From the NCBI GenBank assembly GCA_903843705.1, contig CAIMQW010000117.1, positions 1 through 40,036 of the forward strand: a DNA stretch of 40,036 nucleotides, written 5' to 3'. The notes under the pieces are model-generated. The model saw only the letters and a list, made by a program, of their open reading frames with translations. It had not been told where the DNA came from and made no database searches. Positions 16,325-25,322 of the stretch are shown in pieces. The stretch comes from an uncultured Holophagaceae bacterium (GTDB lineage Bacteria > Acidobacteriota > Holophagae > Holophagales > Holophagaceae). The first letter of the stretch is position 1. Every line of letters starts with the position of its first letter. The translations under genes were made by a program, and so were the position numbers.

Positions 16325-16873
16325 ATGCACACCCTGCTGCTCCTGTTGCCCTGCCTGTTGTCCAGCCTAGCTGTTGCCCAGAAAACACCGGCACCCAACA
16401 AGGCTGTAGCGACAGCCAAGGAAGCCAAGGTCGAGTGGGACGGCGAGTGGAACCTGCGGGCTTCCCAGAGCGACAACGTCGACGAGCAGATCGACGCCCA
16501 CCTGAAGGACCTGAACTTTGCCATGAAGCTCTACTGGAAGAAGAAGCTCCAGTCCGCCTGTCGCAGCTTCAGCAAGCTCGACATCCTTGCCGGGGACGGC
16601 TTCACCGTGACCATGGGCAAGGAACGACCCATCGACACCCCCGGCGATGGGACTGAAGGCGAATGGAAGCGCAGCGATGGAGAAGTCTTCAAGGCCAGCC
16701 TCACCCGGAGCGGGGCCACCCTGACCCAGACCCTCACCGGGGATGGCTACGTCCTCAAGAACGTCTATTCCATGCGGAAGGATGGCGACTCGCTGGCCCT
16801 GCAGGCCACCTTTACCCATCCCAAGTTGGACAATCCCTTTACCTACAAGCTGGTGTTCAAGCGGAACGACTGA
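16325..16873 (+). CDS. Secreted protein of unknown function
   Basis: 182 residues from the ATG at 16325 with GGAG at about 6 nt. Signal peptide MHTLLLLLPCLLSSLAVAQ with likely cleavage after Ala-Val-Ala-Gln. The mature part looks beta-rich and lipocalin-like: WDGEWNLRASQSDNVDEQIDAHLKDL, then GDGFTVTMGKERPID, GEWKRSDGEVFKASLTRSGATLTQTLTGDG, and a final SLALQATFTHPKLDNPFTYKLVFKR. No family name is certain. It is divergent from maeB and 25 nt upstream of the hydrolase gene. Confidence 0.78.
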   Translation: MHTLLLLLPCLLSSLAVAQKTPAPNKAVATAKEAKVEWDGEWNLRASQSDNVDEQIDAHLKDLNFAMKLYWKKKLQSACRSFSKLDILAGDGFTVTMGKERPIDTPGDGTEGEWKRSDGEVFKASLTRSGATLTQTLTGDGYVLKNVYSMRKDGDSLALQATFTHPKLDNPFTYKLVFKRND

Positions 16874-16898
16874 GCCTGCTTTCGGTCAGACTGGGCGG

Positions 16899-17882
16899 AT
16901 GCACCTGCCCGCGCCGCCGCTCCTGCCCTGCCGTCCCCCATGGTGGGCCTCGGGCGGGCACCTGCAGACGATCCTGGGCAACTACCTGCCGGGCGCCTTC
17001 CCGGACCATCCCTCGGAACCCTTCCGCCTCCCGCTGCCGGACGGTGATCAGCTGGCAGGACGGCACTACCCCGGGGAGACGGATGTGCTGGTGCTGGTCT
17101 TCCACGGGCTGGGAGGCAGCGACCAGGCGCATTACGTGCGGCGCACGGTCACCCTAGCCCGGTCGCTGGGCCACCACGTATGGACCGTGAACCACCGGGG
17201 CTGTGGCGAGGGGCGGGGCCTGGCCCGGCGGCCCTATCACAGCGGCGCCGGGGATGACCTGGGAGCGGCCTTCGCCGCCGCCCGGCAGCGGCACCCCGGA
17301 CTTAGGCAGCTGGCCGTGGGCTACTCCCTCTCGGCCAACGCCCTGCTGCTGAACCTGGGCGGGGGCCTGCCGAAAGCCGCCGCCCAGCCCGACGCTGCCA
17401 TCGCCGTGAATCCACCGGTGGACCTGGGCGCCTGCTCCGATGCCATCCACAGCGGTCTCAGCCGGCTCTACGAGCTGCGCTTCATCCGCCGCTGTCGGCA
17501 AGCGATCCGCGAACGGCAGGCGGACAGCCTGATTACCGAGGCCTACGCCACCCGGACCTTCATGAGCCTGCGGGAATTCGATGACGTCTACACTACCCAG
17601 GCCTCAGGCTTCCGGGACGCGGAGGACTACTACGCCCGCTGCTCGGCCCGCCACCACCTCTCGAAGATCACCGTGCCGACGGTGGTGATCATGGCCAAGG
17701 ATGATCCCTTCATCCCCTGGCGGGACGCCGCAGAGGCAAAGCCCTCGCCCAGCGTACACCTGCACTTCGAGGACCACGGCGGCCACATGGGCTACCTCAG
17801 CCGGGACCTGCCCGGACATCGCTGGCTGCCCTATGCCATCCAGCACTACGCCCAGGAGCTGCTCACCGCCCCCTCGGCATGA
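16899..17882 (+). CDS. Alpha/beta hydrolase, YheT/EMB8 family
   Basis: 327 residues from the ATG at 16899. The family hallmarks are PPWWASGGHLQTILGNYLP near the N-terminus (about 13-31), the oxyanion block VLVFHGLGGSDQAHYVR (about 65-81), VNHRGCGEG (about 97-105), the nucleophile elbow VGYSLSANALLLNLG with Ser143, the acid in MAKDDPFIP and the His in EDHGGHMGYL. The elbow reads GYSLSAN where most relatives have GFSLGGN, so the second Gly is Ser. YheT/ABHD1-3 proteins are carboxylesterases or phospholipases. Its last 20 bases overlap tail-to-tail with the cysteine desulfurase gene on the other strand. Confidence 0.88.
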   Translation: MHLPAPPLLPCRPPWWASGGHLQTILGNYLPGAFPDHPSEPFRLPLPDGDQLAGRHYPGETDVLVLVFHGLGGSDQAHYVRRTVTLARSLGHHVWTVNHRGCGEGRGLARRPYHSGAGDDLGAAFAAARQRHPGLRQLAVGYSLSANALLLNLGGGLPKAAAQPDAAIAVNPPVDLGACSDAIHSGLSRLYELRFIRRCRQAIRERQADSLITEAYATRTFMSLREFDDVYTTQASGFRDAEDYYARCSARHHLSKITVPTVVIMAKDDPFIPWRDAAEAKPSPSVHLHFEDHGGHMGYLSRDLPGHRWLPYAIQHYAQELLTAPSA

Positions 17883-19014
17883 GCGAGCGCAGTTCCGCGA
17901 CCAGCCCCGGCAGCAGCTCCGCGACCCGGTCGATCTGTATGGCGGTGGTGCCCAGCCCCAGGCTAAAGCGCACGGTACCCCGGGCGTAGGTTTCGGGGAT
18001 TCGCATGGCCCGTAGCACATGGCTGGGCTCGCGCATGCCGGTGCTGCAGGCGCTGCCTGTAGACACACAGATGCCCTGCTCGGCCAGCCGCAACTGGAGG
18101 GCCTCGCCCTCGAGTCCGGCGAACCCCAGGAGGCTCGTGTTCGGCAGGCGCAGGGCGCCCGCGCCATGGACGCGCACCTCGGGGATCCCGGCCAGCACCC
18201 GGGTCTCGAATCCGTCCCGCATCGCCTCGACCTGGGCCATGTCCGGCAACCGCGCCTGAGCGAGGGCCGCCGCCCGGCCCAGCCCCACCAGGCCCGGCAC
18301 GTTCTCGGTGCCGCCCCTCCGGCCCCGCTCCTGGGAGCCCCCCAGCATGAGTGGCTTCAGACGCACGCCCCGCCGGATCATGAGCAGCCCCGTGCCCTTC
18401 GGACCATGGAACTTGTGGCCGCTCAAGGTGAGCAGGTCCGCCCCCCAGGCCCCGGCGTCCACGGGCACCTTGCCGAGGCACTGGGTGGCATCCACCAGGA
18501 AGAGGGCGCCCTGCTGCCGGGCGAGGTGGCCCGCTTCGACCACCGGGCTCAGGACCCCGGTCTCGTTGTTGGCGGCAATGACGGCCAAAAGCGCCGTATC
18601 TGGCCGCACCGCGGCTGCCAGGGCCTCCAGATCCAGGCGCCCCGCGCCATCCACGCCGATGTCGGTCACCTCGCCACCCTGCCCCCGCCACCAGAGCGCC
18701 AGGGCCCGCACCGCCGGATGCTCCACCTCGGTGGTCACCAGGTGGCGCTTGGCAGGGAGCGCCTCCCAAACGCCCCGAAGGGCATGGTTCAGCCCCTCGG
18801 TGCCGCCCGAAGTGAAGACCACTTCGGCGGGGGTGCAGCCGATCAGCGCGGCTACCTGCTCCCGCGCCGTCACGAGGGCGCCGTCGGCGAGGTGCCCCAG
18901 GGCATAGGCAGAACTGGCATTGCCAAAGCGCTCCGTGAACCAGGGCCGCATGGCCTCGAAGACCTCGGGATCCAGGGGAGTGGTGGCATTATGGTCTAGA
19001 TAGGTCAGTTCCAT
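17863..19014 (-). CDS. Cysteine desulfurase, NifS/IscS-like class V aminotransferase
   Basis: 383 residues from the ATG at 19014 (MELTYLDHNATTP, the canonical NifS start); the frame extends a further 29 codons without family support. PLP-binding Lys201 is in LSGHKFHGPKG, the PLP ring-stacking His in TTEVEHPAV, and the sulfur-carrying Cys323 in STGSACSTG on a short loop. Reaction: L-cysteine to alanine plus enzyme persulfide, feeding Fe-S cluster or thiolation pathways. There is no iscU, sufE or tRNA-thiolation gene beside it, so its acceptor is unknown. Length fits group I NifS enzymes (about 380-400 aa). The SD is weak (GGGAG about 12 nt upstream). Confidence 0.92.
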   Translation of the reverse strand: MELTYLDHNATTPLDPEVFEAMRPWFTERFGNASSAYALGHLADGALVTAREQVAALIGCTPAEVVFTSGGTEGLNHALRGVWEALPAKRHLVTTEVEHPAVRALALWWRGQGGEVTDIGVDGAGRLDLEALAAAVRPDTALLAVIAANNETGVLSPVVEAGHLARQQGALFLVDATQCLGKVPVDAGAWGADLLTLSGHKFHGPKGTGLLMIRRGVRLKPLMLGGSQERGRRGGTENVPGLVGLGRAAALAQARLPDMAQVEAMRDGFETRVLAGIPEVRVHGAGALRLPNTSLLGFAGLEGEALQLRLAEQGICVSTGSACSTGMREPSHVLRAMRIPETYARGTVRFSLGLGTTAIQIDRVAELLPGLVAELRSLMPRGR

Positions 19015-19125
19015 GGTGGGGTCATTCTCCCACTTCCCGGTGCGATGCGGCGATCCCTGCTCCAAGCCCTGGTTTACTGGCGCTGATTGGAACCCGACCA
19101 CAGCACAGCCACAGGATAAGGGGCT

Positions 19126-22100
19126 ATGGAGTCTACAGGTAGACGGCGGCTATACACCCTGCTTCCCTACGCCGGGCTTCTGCTGGGCCTAGCCCTCACC
19201 CTGATCGCCTGGCTGCTGGCCTGGCAGGAGGAGAGCTCCCGCCTCCGGTTCCAGCGGGAGGTGCGCGCCGAGGCAGCCTTCCAGGTGGTCAATCACCGCC
19301 TTGCGGCGCTGGAGAAGCACCTCCAGGGCAGCGCGGTCTACCTGGGTCGCTCGCCCCTGCCCTCGCGAGTCGAGTGGCGGGAATACGTGCTCCGGTCCGA
19401 CTTGCGCGGCGCCTATCCCGGCCTCCAGGGCCTAGGCTTCGCGGAGTGGATCCCGCGGCTGGGCCTGACCACCCACGAGAATCAGGTCCGGGCGGAAGGC
19501 CTGCCCGACTACCGGGTCCGGGCCGCCGGACCGCTGCCCCGGGACCCCATCGGTCTCAGCGCCGTGGTCTATATGGAGCCGTTGAACCCCCGGAACCGCA
19601 CGAGCCTGGGACTGGACCTGCTAGGGGAACCTCAGCGCCGGGAGGCCATGCTCCGTGCGCGGGACACCGGTCAGGTGGCCATGTCCGGCAAAGTCCGGCT
19701 GGACGGCGAGGACGCCGCCGACAGCCAGACCGGGGTCCTGATGTTCGCGCCGGTCTATCGCCTACAGGCCCCCCTAGACAGCCTGGAGGCCCGCCGTAAG
19801 GCCTTCCTCGGCTGGGCCTTCCTGCCCTTCAACGTGCGGCAGCTGCTGGGCGGCATCCTGCAACATGAGGTGCGTGACGCAGAGGTGGACCTCATCGACG
19901 GTGAACCCGACGGCATGGACCGGCGCATCTTCGAATCCACCCGGGAGGCCGCCGAGGCGGCGGGCCAGCCCGGCACCACCCGCACGCTGGACTCGGGTGG
20001 CCGGAATTGGGTCCTGAGCATCCGCCAGAACCAGGTGGGCACGGCCCTACAGGGGGCGGGGCGGCACTGGATGGTGCTGCTGACCGGCAGCCTGATCAGC
20101 CTCCTGCTGGCAGCCTTCTTCCTGGCTGTGACCGGTTCCGAGCGCCAGGCCCTGCGCCTAGCCAATGAGCGGAAGGCACAGCTGCAGGAAGGCCATGATC
20201 GGCTGGCCGAGCTCTCCCAGCAGCTGAAGGAAGTCATCTGGGGTACGGATGCCGGCACCTGGGTATGGGACATTCCGTCGGGCAAGATCGTCATCAACGA
20301 CCGCTGGGCCGAGATCGTCGGCCGGACCCTCGAGGAGCTGACTCCGGCGAGCCTCCAAACCTGGGTGGAGCTCGTCCACCCGGAGGACCTGCAGCGCTCC
20401 AATGAACTCATCGAGCGCTGCTTTCGGCGCGAGGACGAGACCTACCAGTACGAGGCCCGAATGCGCCACCGGGACGGCAGCTGGGTCTGGGTGCTGGACC
20501 GGGGCCGGGTGGTGGATTGGACCCCGGAAGGCCAACCCCGCCGGATGTCCGGCACCCAACAGGACATCACCGCCCGCAAGGAGGCGGAAGAGGCCAACGC
20601 CCAGTCCCAGGAGAAATTCCGGACGGTGGCCGACTACACCTCGGACTGGGAGTACTGGGAGGACCCGGGTCACGCGATCGTCTACATGAGCCCCTCCTGC
20701 GAAGCCATCACGGGTCATACCCGCGAGGAGTTTATCGCCGACCCAGGACTGCTGCTGCGCCTCGTCCATCCCGATGACCAGTTCCTGGCCGAAGCCCACC
20801 AGCACTATCCCAGCGGCATGGAAGACGGGGCACTGGACTTCCGGATCATCCGCCAGGATGGCGCCGTCCGCTGGATTTCCCATGTCTGCCACCCCATCCG
20901 CGACCCTCACGGCAACTTCAAGGGGCACCGGGTCAGCAACCGGGAGATCACTGCGCGCAAGCAGGCGCTGGAGGACCTCCAGGCCAGCGAGGAGCAGCTT
21001 CGGGCCATCTTCGAGAACGCCACCCTCGGCATCTTCTGGTCCGATGCACAGGGGGTCATCCTGCGCTCCAACCCCACCTTCCAGCAGATCGTCGGGCAGA
21101 CCGCCGAGGAACTGACGGGCGTCACCTTTGACGCGTTCACCCATCCGGCCCAGAAGACCCGGGACCTGCTGCTGCGCCAGGCCCTGCTGCAGGGCAAGTC
21201 GGACCAGCTGAGAACCGAGACCCGCTGGGTCCGGAGTGATGGGCGGGGACTCTGGGTGGCCCTCACCGTCCGGCCGGTCCTGGACGCCGACGGCCGGCTG
21301 AAGTTCTACTCGGGGGTCGTGGACGACATCACGAGCAAGAAGCAGGCTCAGGACGAGCTGAAGCGGATCATGCGGGAGCAGGAAATCATCCTGGAGAACG
21401 CCAACGTCGGCATCTCCCTGGTGGTGGACCGTCGGCAGGTCTGGATCAACCGCTGGATGGGCAAGGTGTTCCAGTATCCCCTCGAGGAACTGGAAGGCCA
21501 TGAAACCCGTGTGCTCTTCCCCTCGCAGGAGGCCTACGAGCAGCTGGGCCGGGACGCCTACCCCCTGCTCGCCCGGGGCGAGAACTACGAGACCGTACAC
21601 AAGCTCGTGCGCCGCGATGGCTCCCTCATCTGGATCCATCTCAACGGCAAGGCCATCGAGCCGCCAGACCTGAGCCGGGGAACCCTGTGGATCCTCTCGG
21701 ATGCCACCGCCCAGAAGGAAGCGGAGGACGCCCTCCGGGCGGACGAGGCCCGGTTCCGTTCCATGTTCGAGTCCCACAGCGCCGTCATGCTCCTCATCGA
21801 TCCGGTGGACGGCCGGATCCAGGACGCCAACCCCGCGGCCGCGGCCTTCTACGGCTATGATCGCGAGCGCCTTCAGGCAATGAACATCGGCGAGATCAAC
21901 ACCCTGCCCCCGGATGAGATCGCCGAGGAGATGCGCCGCTCCACCGGCATGCAGAAGCGGACCTTCGTCTTCACCCACCGCCTGGCCAGCGGTAAGATCC
22001 GAACCGTGGAAGTGAACTCCTCCCCCACGACGATCCTCGGCCGCCAGGTGCTCTTCAGCATCATCCAGGACATCACCGAGCGGGTGAACCTTGAGGTGGA

Positions 22101-22896
22101 GATCCGGCTCCGGCAGGCCCTGCTCGAGGAACTCAACCGCTCCCTGGATGATCGTGTCAACCAGGCCCTGGAGGAGATTCGCACCAAGGACCAGATGCTG
22201 ATCACCCAAGGCCGCCAGGCCGCCATGGGCGAGATGATCGGCAACATCGCCCACCAGTGGCGACAGCCCCTGAACGCACTGGGTCTGCTGCTCGCCAACC
22301 TCAAGGACGCCTACGTATTCGGGGAGCTTCAGCCGAAGGTGCTCGACAAATCCGTGGCGGACGGCACGGCCCTTGTCCAAAAAATGTCCTCCACCATCAA
22401 CGACTTCAGGAACTTCTTCAGACCCGAGAAGGAGAAGTCTGTCTTCTCCGTCCAGGCCCAGATTCAGCAGGCAGTCACCCTGGTCGCTGCTGGCTTCCGC
22501 ACGGCCAACATCACCATCGAGACCCATGTCCCTCGGGACCTGCAGCTGTTCGGATTCCCCAATGAGTTTTCCCAGGTGATCCTCAACCTCCTGAGCAACT
22601 CCCAGCAGGCCATCCAGCAGTCCGGCCACCTTACAGGCTGCGTCACCCTCACCACCTACGAGTCCCACGGGATGGGCTGCCTTAATGTCCAGGATAATGG
22701 CGGGGGAATTCCGGTGGAGATTCTGGACAAGATCTTCGAGCCCTATTTCTCGACGAAAGAACTTGGCACCGGCATCGGGCTCTACATGTCAAAACAGATC
22801 ATCGAGCGCAATATGGATGGGCGGCTGGAAGGCCACAACAAGGGTGCTGGTGCTGAATTCGTCATCCGCCTTCCACTTGCAGGAGGTATCCCATGA
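19126..22896 (+). CDS. CHASE - five-PAS hybrid-free membrane histidine kinase
   Basis: 1256 residues. TM1 at about 12-34; CHASE sensor (about 75-250, with YPGLQGLGFAEWIPR and the VYMEPLNPRNRTSLGLDL block); TM2 at about 314-337; then five PAS/PAC modules (about 355-490, 495-615, 616-745, 746-870, 870-990), each ending in a DIT.RK-like PAC end. A coiled coil leads to the kinase core with His1043 in GNIAHQWRQPLNALG, the N box LNLLSNSQQAI, G1 DNGGGIP, F box IFEPYFSTK and G2 GTGIGLYMSKQI. CHASE domains sense small extracytoplasmic ligands. AAGGGG precedes the ATG. The end overlaps the next kinase by 4 nt (ATGA), so they form a pair. Confidence 0.92.
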   Translation: MESTGRRRLYTLLPYAGLLLGLALTLIAWLLAWQEESSRLRFQREVRAEAAFQVVNHRLAALEKHLQGSAVYLGRSPLPSRVEWREYVLRSDLRGAYPGLQGLGFAEWIPRLGLTTHENQVRAEGLPDYRVRAAGPLPRDPIGLSAVVYMEPLNPRNRTSLGLDLLGEPQRREAMLRARDTGQVAMSGKVRLDGEDAADSQTGVLMFAPVYRLQAPLDSLEARRKAFLGWAFLPFNVRQLLGGILQHEVRDAEVDLIDGEPDGMDRRIFESTREAAEAAGQPGTTRTLDSGGRNWVLSIRQNQVGTALQGAGRHWMVLLTGSLISLLLAAFFLAVTGSERQALRLANERKAQLQEGHDRLAELSQQLKEVIWGTDAGTWVWDIPSGKIVINDRWAEIVGRTLEELTPASLQTWVELVHPEDLQRSNELIERCFRREDETYQYEARMRHRDGSWVWVLDRGRVVDWTPEGQPRRMSGTQQDITARKEAEEANAQSQEKFRTVADYTSDWEYWEDPGHAIVYMSPSCEAITGHTREEFIADPGLLLRLVHPDDQFLAEAHQHYPSGMEDGALDFRIIRQDGAVRWISHVCHPIRDPHGNFKGHRVSNREITARKQALEDLQASEEQLRAIFENATLGIFWSDAQGVILRSNPTFQQIVGQTAEELTGVTFDAFTHPAQKTRDLLLRQALLQGKSDQLRTETRWVRSDGRGLWVALTVRPVLDADGRLKFYSGVVDDITSKKQAQDELKRIMREQEIILENANVGISLVVDRRQVWINRWMGKVFQYPLEELEGHETRVLFPSQEAYEQLGRDAYPLLARGENYETVHKLVRRDGSLIWIHLNGKAIEPPDLSRGTLWILSDATAQKEAEDALRADEARFRSMFESHSAVMLLIDPVDGRIQDANPAAAAFYGYDRERLQAMNIGEINTLPPDEIAEEMRRSTGMQKRTFVFTHRLASGKIRTVEVNSSPTTILGRQVLFSIIQDITERVNLEVEIRLRQALLEELNRSLDDRVNQALEEIRTKDQMLITQGRQAAMGEMIGNIAHQWRQPLNALGLLLANLKDAYVFGELQPKVLDKSVADGTALVQKMSSTINDFRNFFRPEKEKSVFSVQAQIQQAVTLVAAGFRTANITIETHVPRDLQLFGFPNEFSQVILNLLSNSQQAIQQSGHLTGCVTLTTYESHGMGCLNVQDNGGGIPVEILDKIFEPYFSTKELGTGIGLYMSKQIIERNMDGRLEGHNKGAGAEFVIRLPLAGGIP

Positions 22897-24053
22897 GCCG
22901 TGACACACAGGACGCTGAGTTCCTGAAGTCACTCACCGTGCTCTACGTCGAGGACGACGACCTGGGCCGCGCGCAGACGGAGATGTTCCTCAAGCGACGG
23001 GTCGGCAAGATGATCACGGCGACCAACGGCGCCCAGGGCCTCGAGATTTTCCGCACCCAGCCCGTCCAGATGGTGATCACGGACGTGCTCATGCCGGTCA
23101 TGGACGGCCTTACCATGGCCGAGGAAATCCGGAAGCTGTCCCCCACCGTGCCCATCATCGTCACCACCGCCTTCGAGCAGACGGACTACCTGCTGCGATC
23201 CATCGAGATCGGTATTGAGAAGTACGTCGTGAAGCCGATCCGGATCGAGCGGCTCGAGGATGCGCTGCTGGAGTGCGCCCACCGCCTGCTCGGCGAAGAA
23301 CTGTTCCGGCGGAAGGGCTGGCTGGAAACCGAAGCCCAGCGGCTGAAACACCAGGAGAGCCTCCGGATCCTCACCTCGGGTATCGCCCATGATTTCAACA
23401 ACTTGCTGCAGGCCATCCTCTCCGCCTTCACCTTGGCCAAGATGAAGCTTCCCCCCGGGAGCGAAGCCCACCGCAGCCTGGAGATCGCCGATCGGAGCTC
23501 CGAGCAGGCCCGGACCCTGGCCCGACGGCTCTACACCCTCGCCGTGGGCGCCGAGGCTACGGATCGCCTGGGGTCGCTGGACACCCTGATCCGGGAGTCC
23601 GTCAGCACGGTCCTCGCCGGGACTCGCACGCAGGTGGAGTATCTCTTCAGCGCCGAGCCCTGCGCCGTCCGCTTCAATGAGGCCGCCCTGCGCCAAGTCT
23701 TCACTATCGTGGCCACCAACGCCTGCGAGGCCATGCCCTCAGGCGGCAGCCTCGTCATCTCGACCGAAACCCGGACCCTGGCCGAGCGGGAGCAGATACC
23801 CCTCGGCCGAGGACGGTATCTGCACATCCAGCTCCGGGACGCGGGCAGCGGCATTGCCCCCAAAAACCTCCCGATGATCTTCGAGCCCTATTTCTCCACC
23901 AAGGACCGGGGCAGCCAGAAGGGGATGGGACTGGGTCTGGCCTTGTGCGACACCCTCATCCGCTCCCAGGGCGGGGCCATTCTCGCCGAGTCCACCGAAG
24001 GCCAGGGCACCACCCTCCACATCTACCTGCCGGAAGCGGCGCCGAACGCTTGA
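22893..24053 (+). CDS. Receiver - histidine kinase (REC-HisKA-HATPase)
   Basis: 386 residues, starting in the ATGA overlap with the CHASE kinase. The N-terminal receiver (about 14-132) has the acidic cluster VEDDD, phospho-acceptor Asp64 in VITDVLMPVMDG, Thr in VTTAFEQ and Lys in VVKPIR. A linker leads to HisKA with His166 in TSGIAHDFNNLLQAIL and HATPase_c with ATNACEAMPSGG, DAGSGIAP, IFEPYFSTK and MGLGLALCDTLI. There are no membrane segments. The likely role is to receive phosphate from the CHASE kinase and pass the signal on through its own kinase core. There is no DNA-binding output in either protein, so the final target must be encoded elsewhere. Confidence 0.92.
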   Translation: MSRDTQDAEFLKSLTVLYVEDDDLGRAQTEMFLKRRVGKMITATNGAQGLEIFRTQPVQMVITDVLMPVMDGLTMAEEIRKLSPTVPIIVTTAFEQTDYLLRSIEIGIEKYVVKPIRIERLEDALLECAHRLLGEELFRRKGWLETEAQRLKHQESLRILTSGIAHDFNNLLQAILSAFTLAKMKLPPGSEAHRSLEIADRSSEQARTLARRLYTLAVGAEATDRLGSLDTLIRESVSTVLAGTRTQVEYLFSAEPCAVRFNEAALRQVFTIVATNACEAMPSGGSLVISTETRTLAEREQIPLGRGRYLHIQLRDAGSGIAPKNLPMIFEPYFSTKDRGSQKGMGLGLALCDTLIRSQGGAILAESTEGQGTTLHIYLPEAAPNA

Positions 24054-24071
24054 CCCGCAGCATTTCAGGAC

Positions 24072-25253
24072 CTAGCTGTCTCGCAGGCAGGCCAGGGCTT
24101 CGGCTCGTCCCGCGAGACTGGGCGCCTTGCCCTGGAAAGTCCGACCGGAACCGCCGCCTTTGGCGCCGAGAGCGGCTGCCACGGCCTTGCCCGCCACCGG
24201 CACGTCCAGGGTCGAGGCATCGCCCGCACTTAGCAGGAAGAGGCCCTGCTCCGCCACCTCCGTAGTGAGGAAGACGGCCTTGTCCGGAGCCAGCGCGAGG
24301 GTGCCCCGAGCCAGCTTCTGGAGGAAGCCCGCCTCCCGCCCCTCCAGATGGGCTTCCACCAGGGCTTCAGGGCGAGCTGCCAGGCCGATGGCCAAGCTCT
24401 CTGCCAGCTCCTCCTCCGTGCGGCGCAGTCGCTTCTCCAGGGCCAGCAGCTGCTCGAGCCGCGCCTGGAGGGTGGGCACCAGCTCGTTGTCCGGGGCGCC
24501 CAGCAGGGTCCGTAGCGCCGCCGTGCGCTGCTCGTGGGCGCCAAGGCGGTGGCGAACCCGGCCCCCGGCCACGTAGAAGAGCCGGGTCCCCCCGCGGATG
24601 CTCTCGGTCCCCAGCAGCTTCAGGGCCTCGATCTCGCCGGTGTGGCGCAGGTGGGTGCCGCCGCAGGTGTTCAGGTCCACCCCGGTTATCGCCACGAGTC
24701 GGATGTCCCCGGCATGACCCTCGGGCAGCCCCCGGGACCGGACCTGCTCAAGGGCGTAGGCATCAGGACTCACCCAGCGGGCGGCCACCTCGCGGTGGGC
24801 CCGCACTTCGGCGGCCACGGCCTCCTCCAGGCGCTCCAGGGCCGCCGGGGAGAGGCCCGGCGTGGCCAGCTCGATGTCGCAGACCGCGCCGCCCAGGTGG
24901 AAGGCCGTGGTGGCCCACTGGAAGCGGTCCTGGGCCACGGCCGTCAGCAGGTGCTGGCCCGTGTGCTGCTGCATGTGGTCAAAGCGGCGCGCCCAGTCCA
25001 GGACCAGCGAGGCGGGTCCAACGGGTAGCGCCGCTTCCAGGTAGTGCCGGATCTCGCCGCCAGACTTCTGGACGTCCACCACCGGGCGCCCGTTCACGGT
25101 GCCCAGATCGCAGGGTTGGCCCCCTCCTTCGGGATAGAAAACCGTGTCCTCCAGCACCACGAAGGGCCGCCCCTGCTCTTCGCCCGCATGGAGAATGCGC
25201 GTCTCCAGGGCGGCGAGGGTGGGGTCCCGTTCGAAGGCTGGCGGCTGGGTCAT
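24072..25253 (-). CDS. AlaX-like alanyl-tRNA editing protein with DHHA1 domain
   Basis: 393 residues. The N-terminal part resembles the AlaRS beta-barrel/editing region: LEDTVFYPEGGGQPCDLGTV (about 35-53), the zinc ligands in HTGQHLL (His97, His101) and CGGTHLRHTGEI (Cys197, His201). A coiled coil follows (about 235-285) and then a C-terminal DHHA1 domain with AALGAKGGGSGRTFQGKAPS. The aminoacylation domain is absent, so this is a free-standing AlaX-L type trans-editing deacylase that would clear Ser- or Gly-tRNA(Ala). It is convergent with the REC-kinase (18-nt gap) and divergent from rarA. Confidence 0.9.
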   Translation of the reverse strand: MTQPPAFERDPTLAALETRILHAGEEQGRPFVVLEDTVFYPEGGGQPCDLGTVNGRPVVDVQKSGGEIRHYLEAALPVGPASLVLDWARRFDHMQQHTGQHLLTAVAQDRFQWATTAFHLGGAVCDIELATPGLSPAALERLEEAVAAEVRAHREVAARWVSPDAYALEQVRSRGLPEGHAGDIRLVAITGVDLNTCGGTHLRHTGEIEALKLLGTESIRGGTRLFYVAGGRVRHRLGAHEQRTAALRTLLGAPDNELVPTLQARLEQLLALEKRLRRTEEELAESLAIGLAARPEALVEAHLEGREAGFLQKLARGTLALAPDKAVFLTTEVAEQGLFLLSAGDASTLDVPVAGKAVAAALGAKGGGSGRTFQGKAPSLAGRAEALACLRDS

Positions 25254-25322
25254 GCGGGGAGCCTAGCACAGCGGGCCGTTCCGTTTGGGCAGACAGTCCC
25301 CTAGGTTAAGCTTCGAGTGTCC

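Noticed and set aside
20158..22668. 836-codon frame on the minus strand
   Set aside because: Antisense to the CHASE-PAS kinase, whose domains are unmistakable; the minus-strand product has no recognisable domain.
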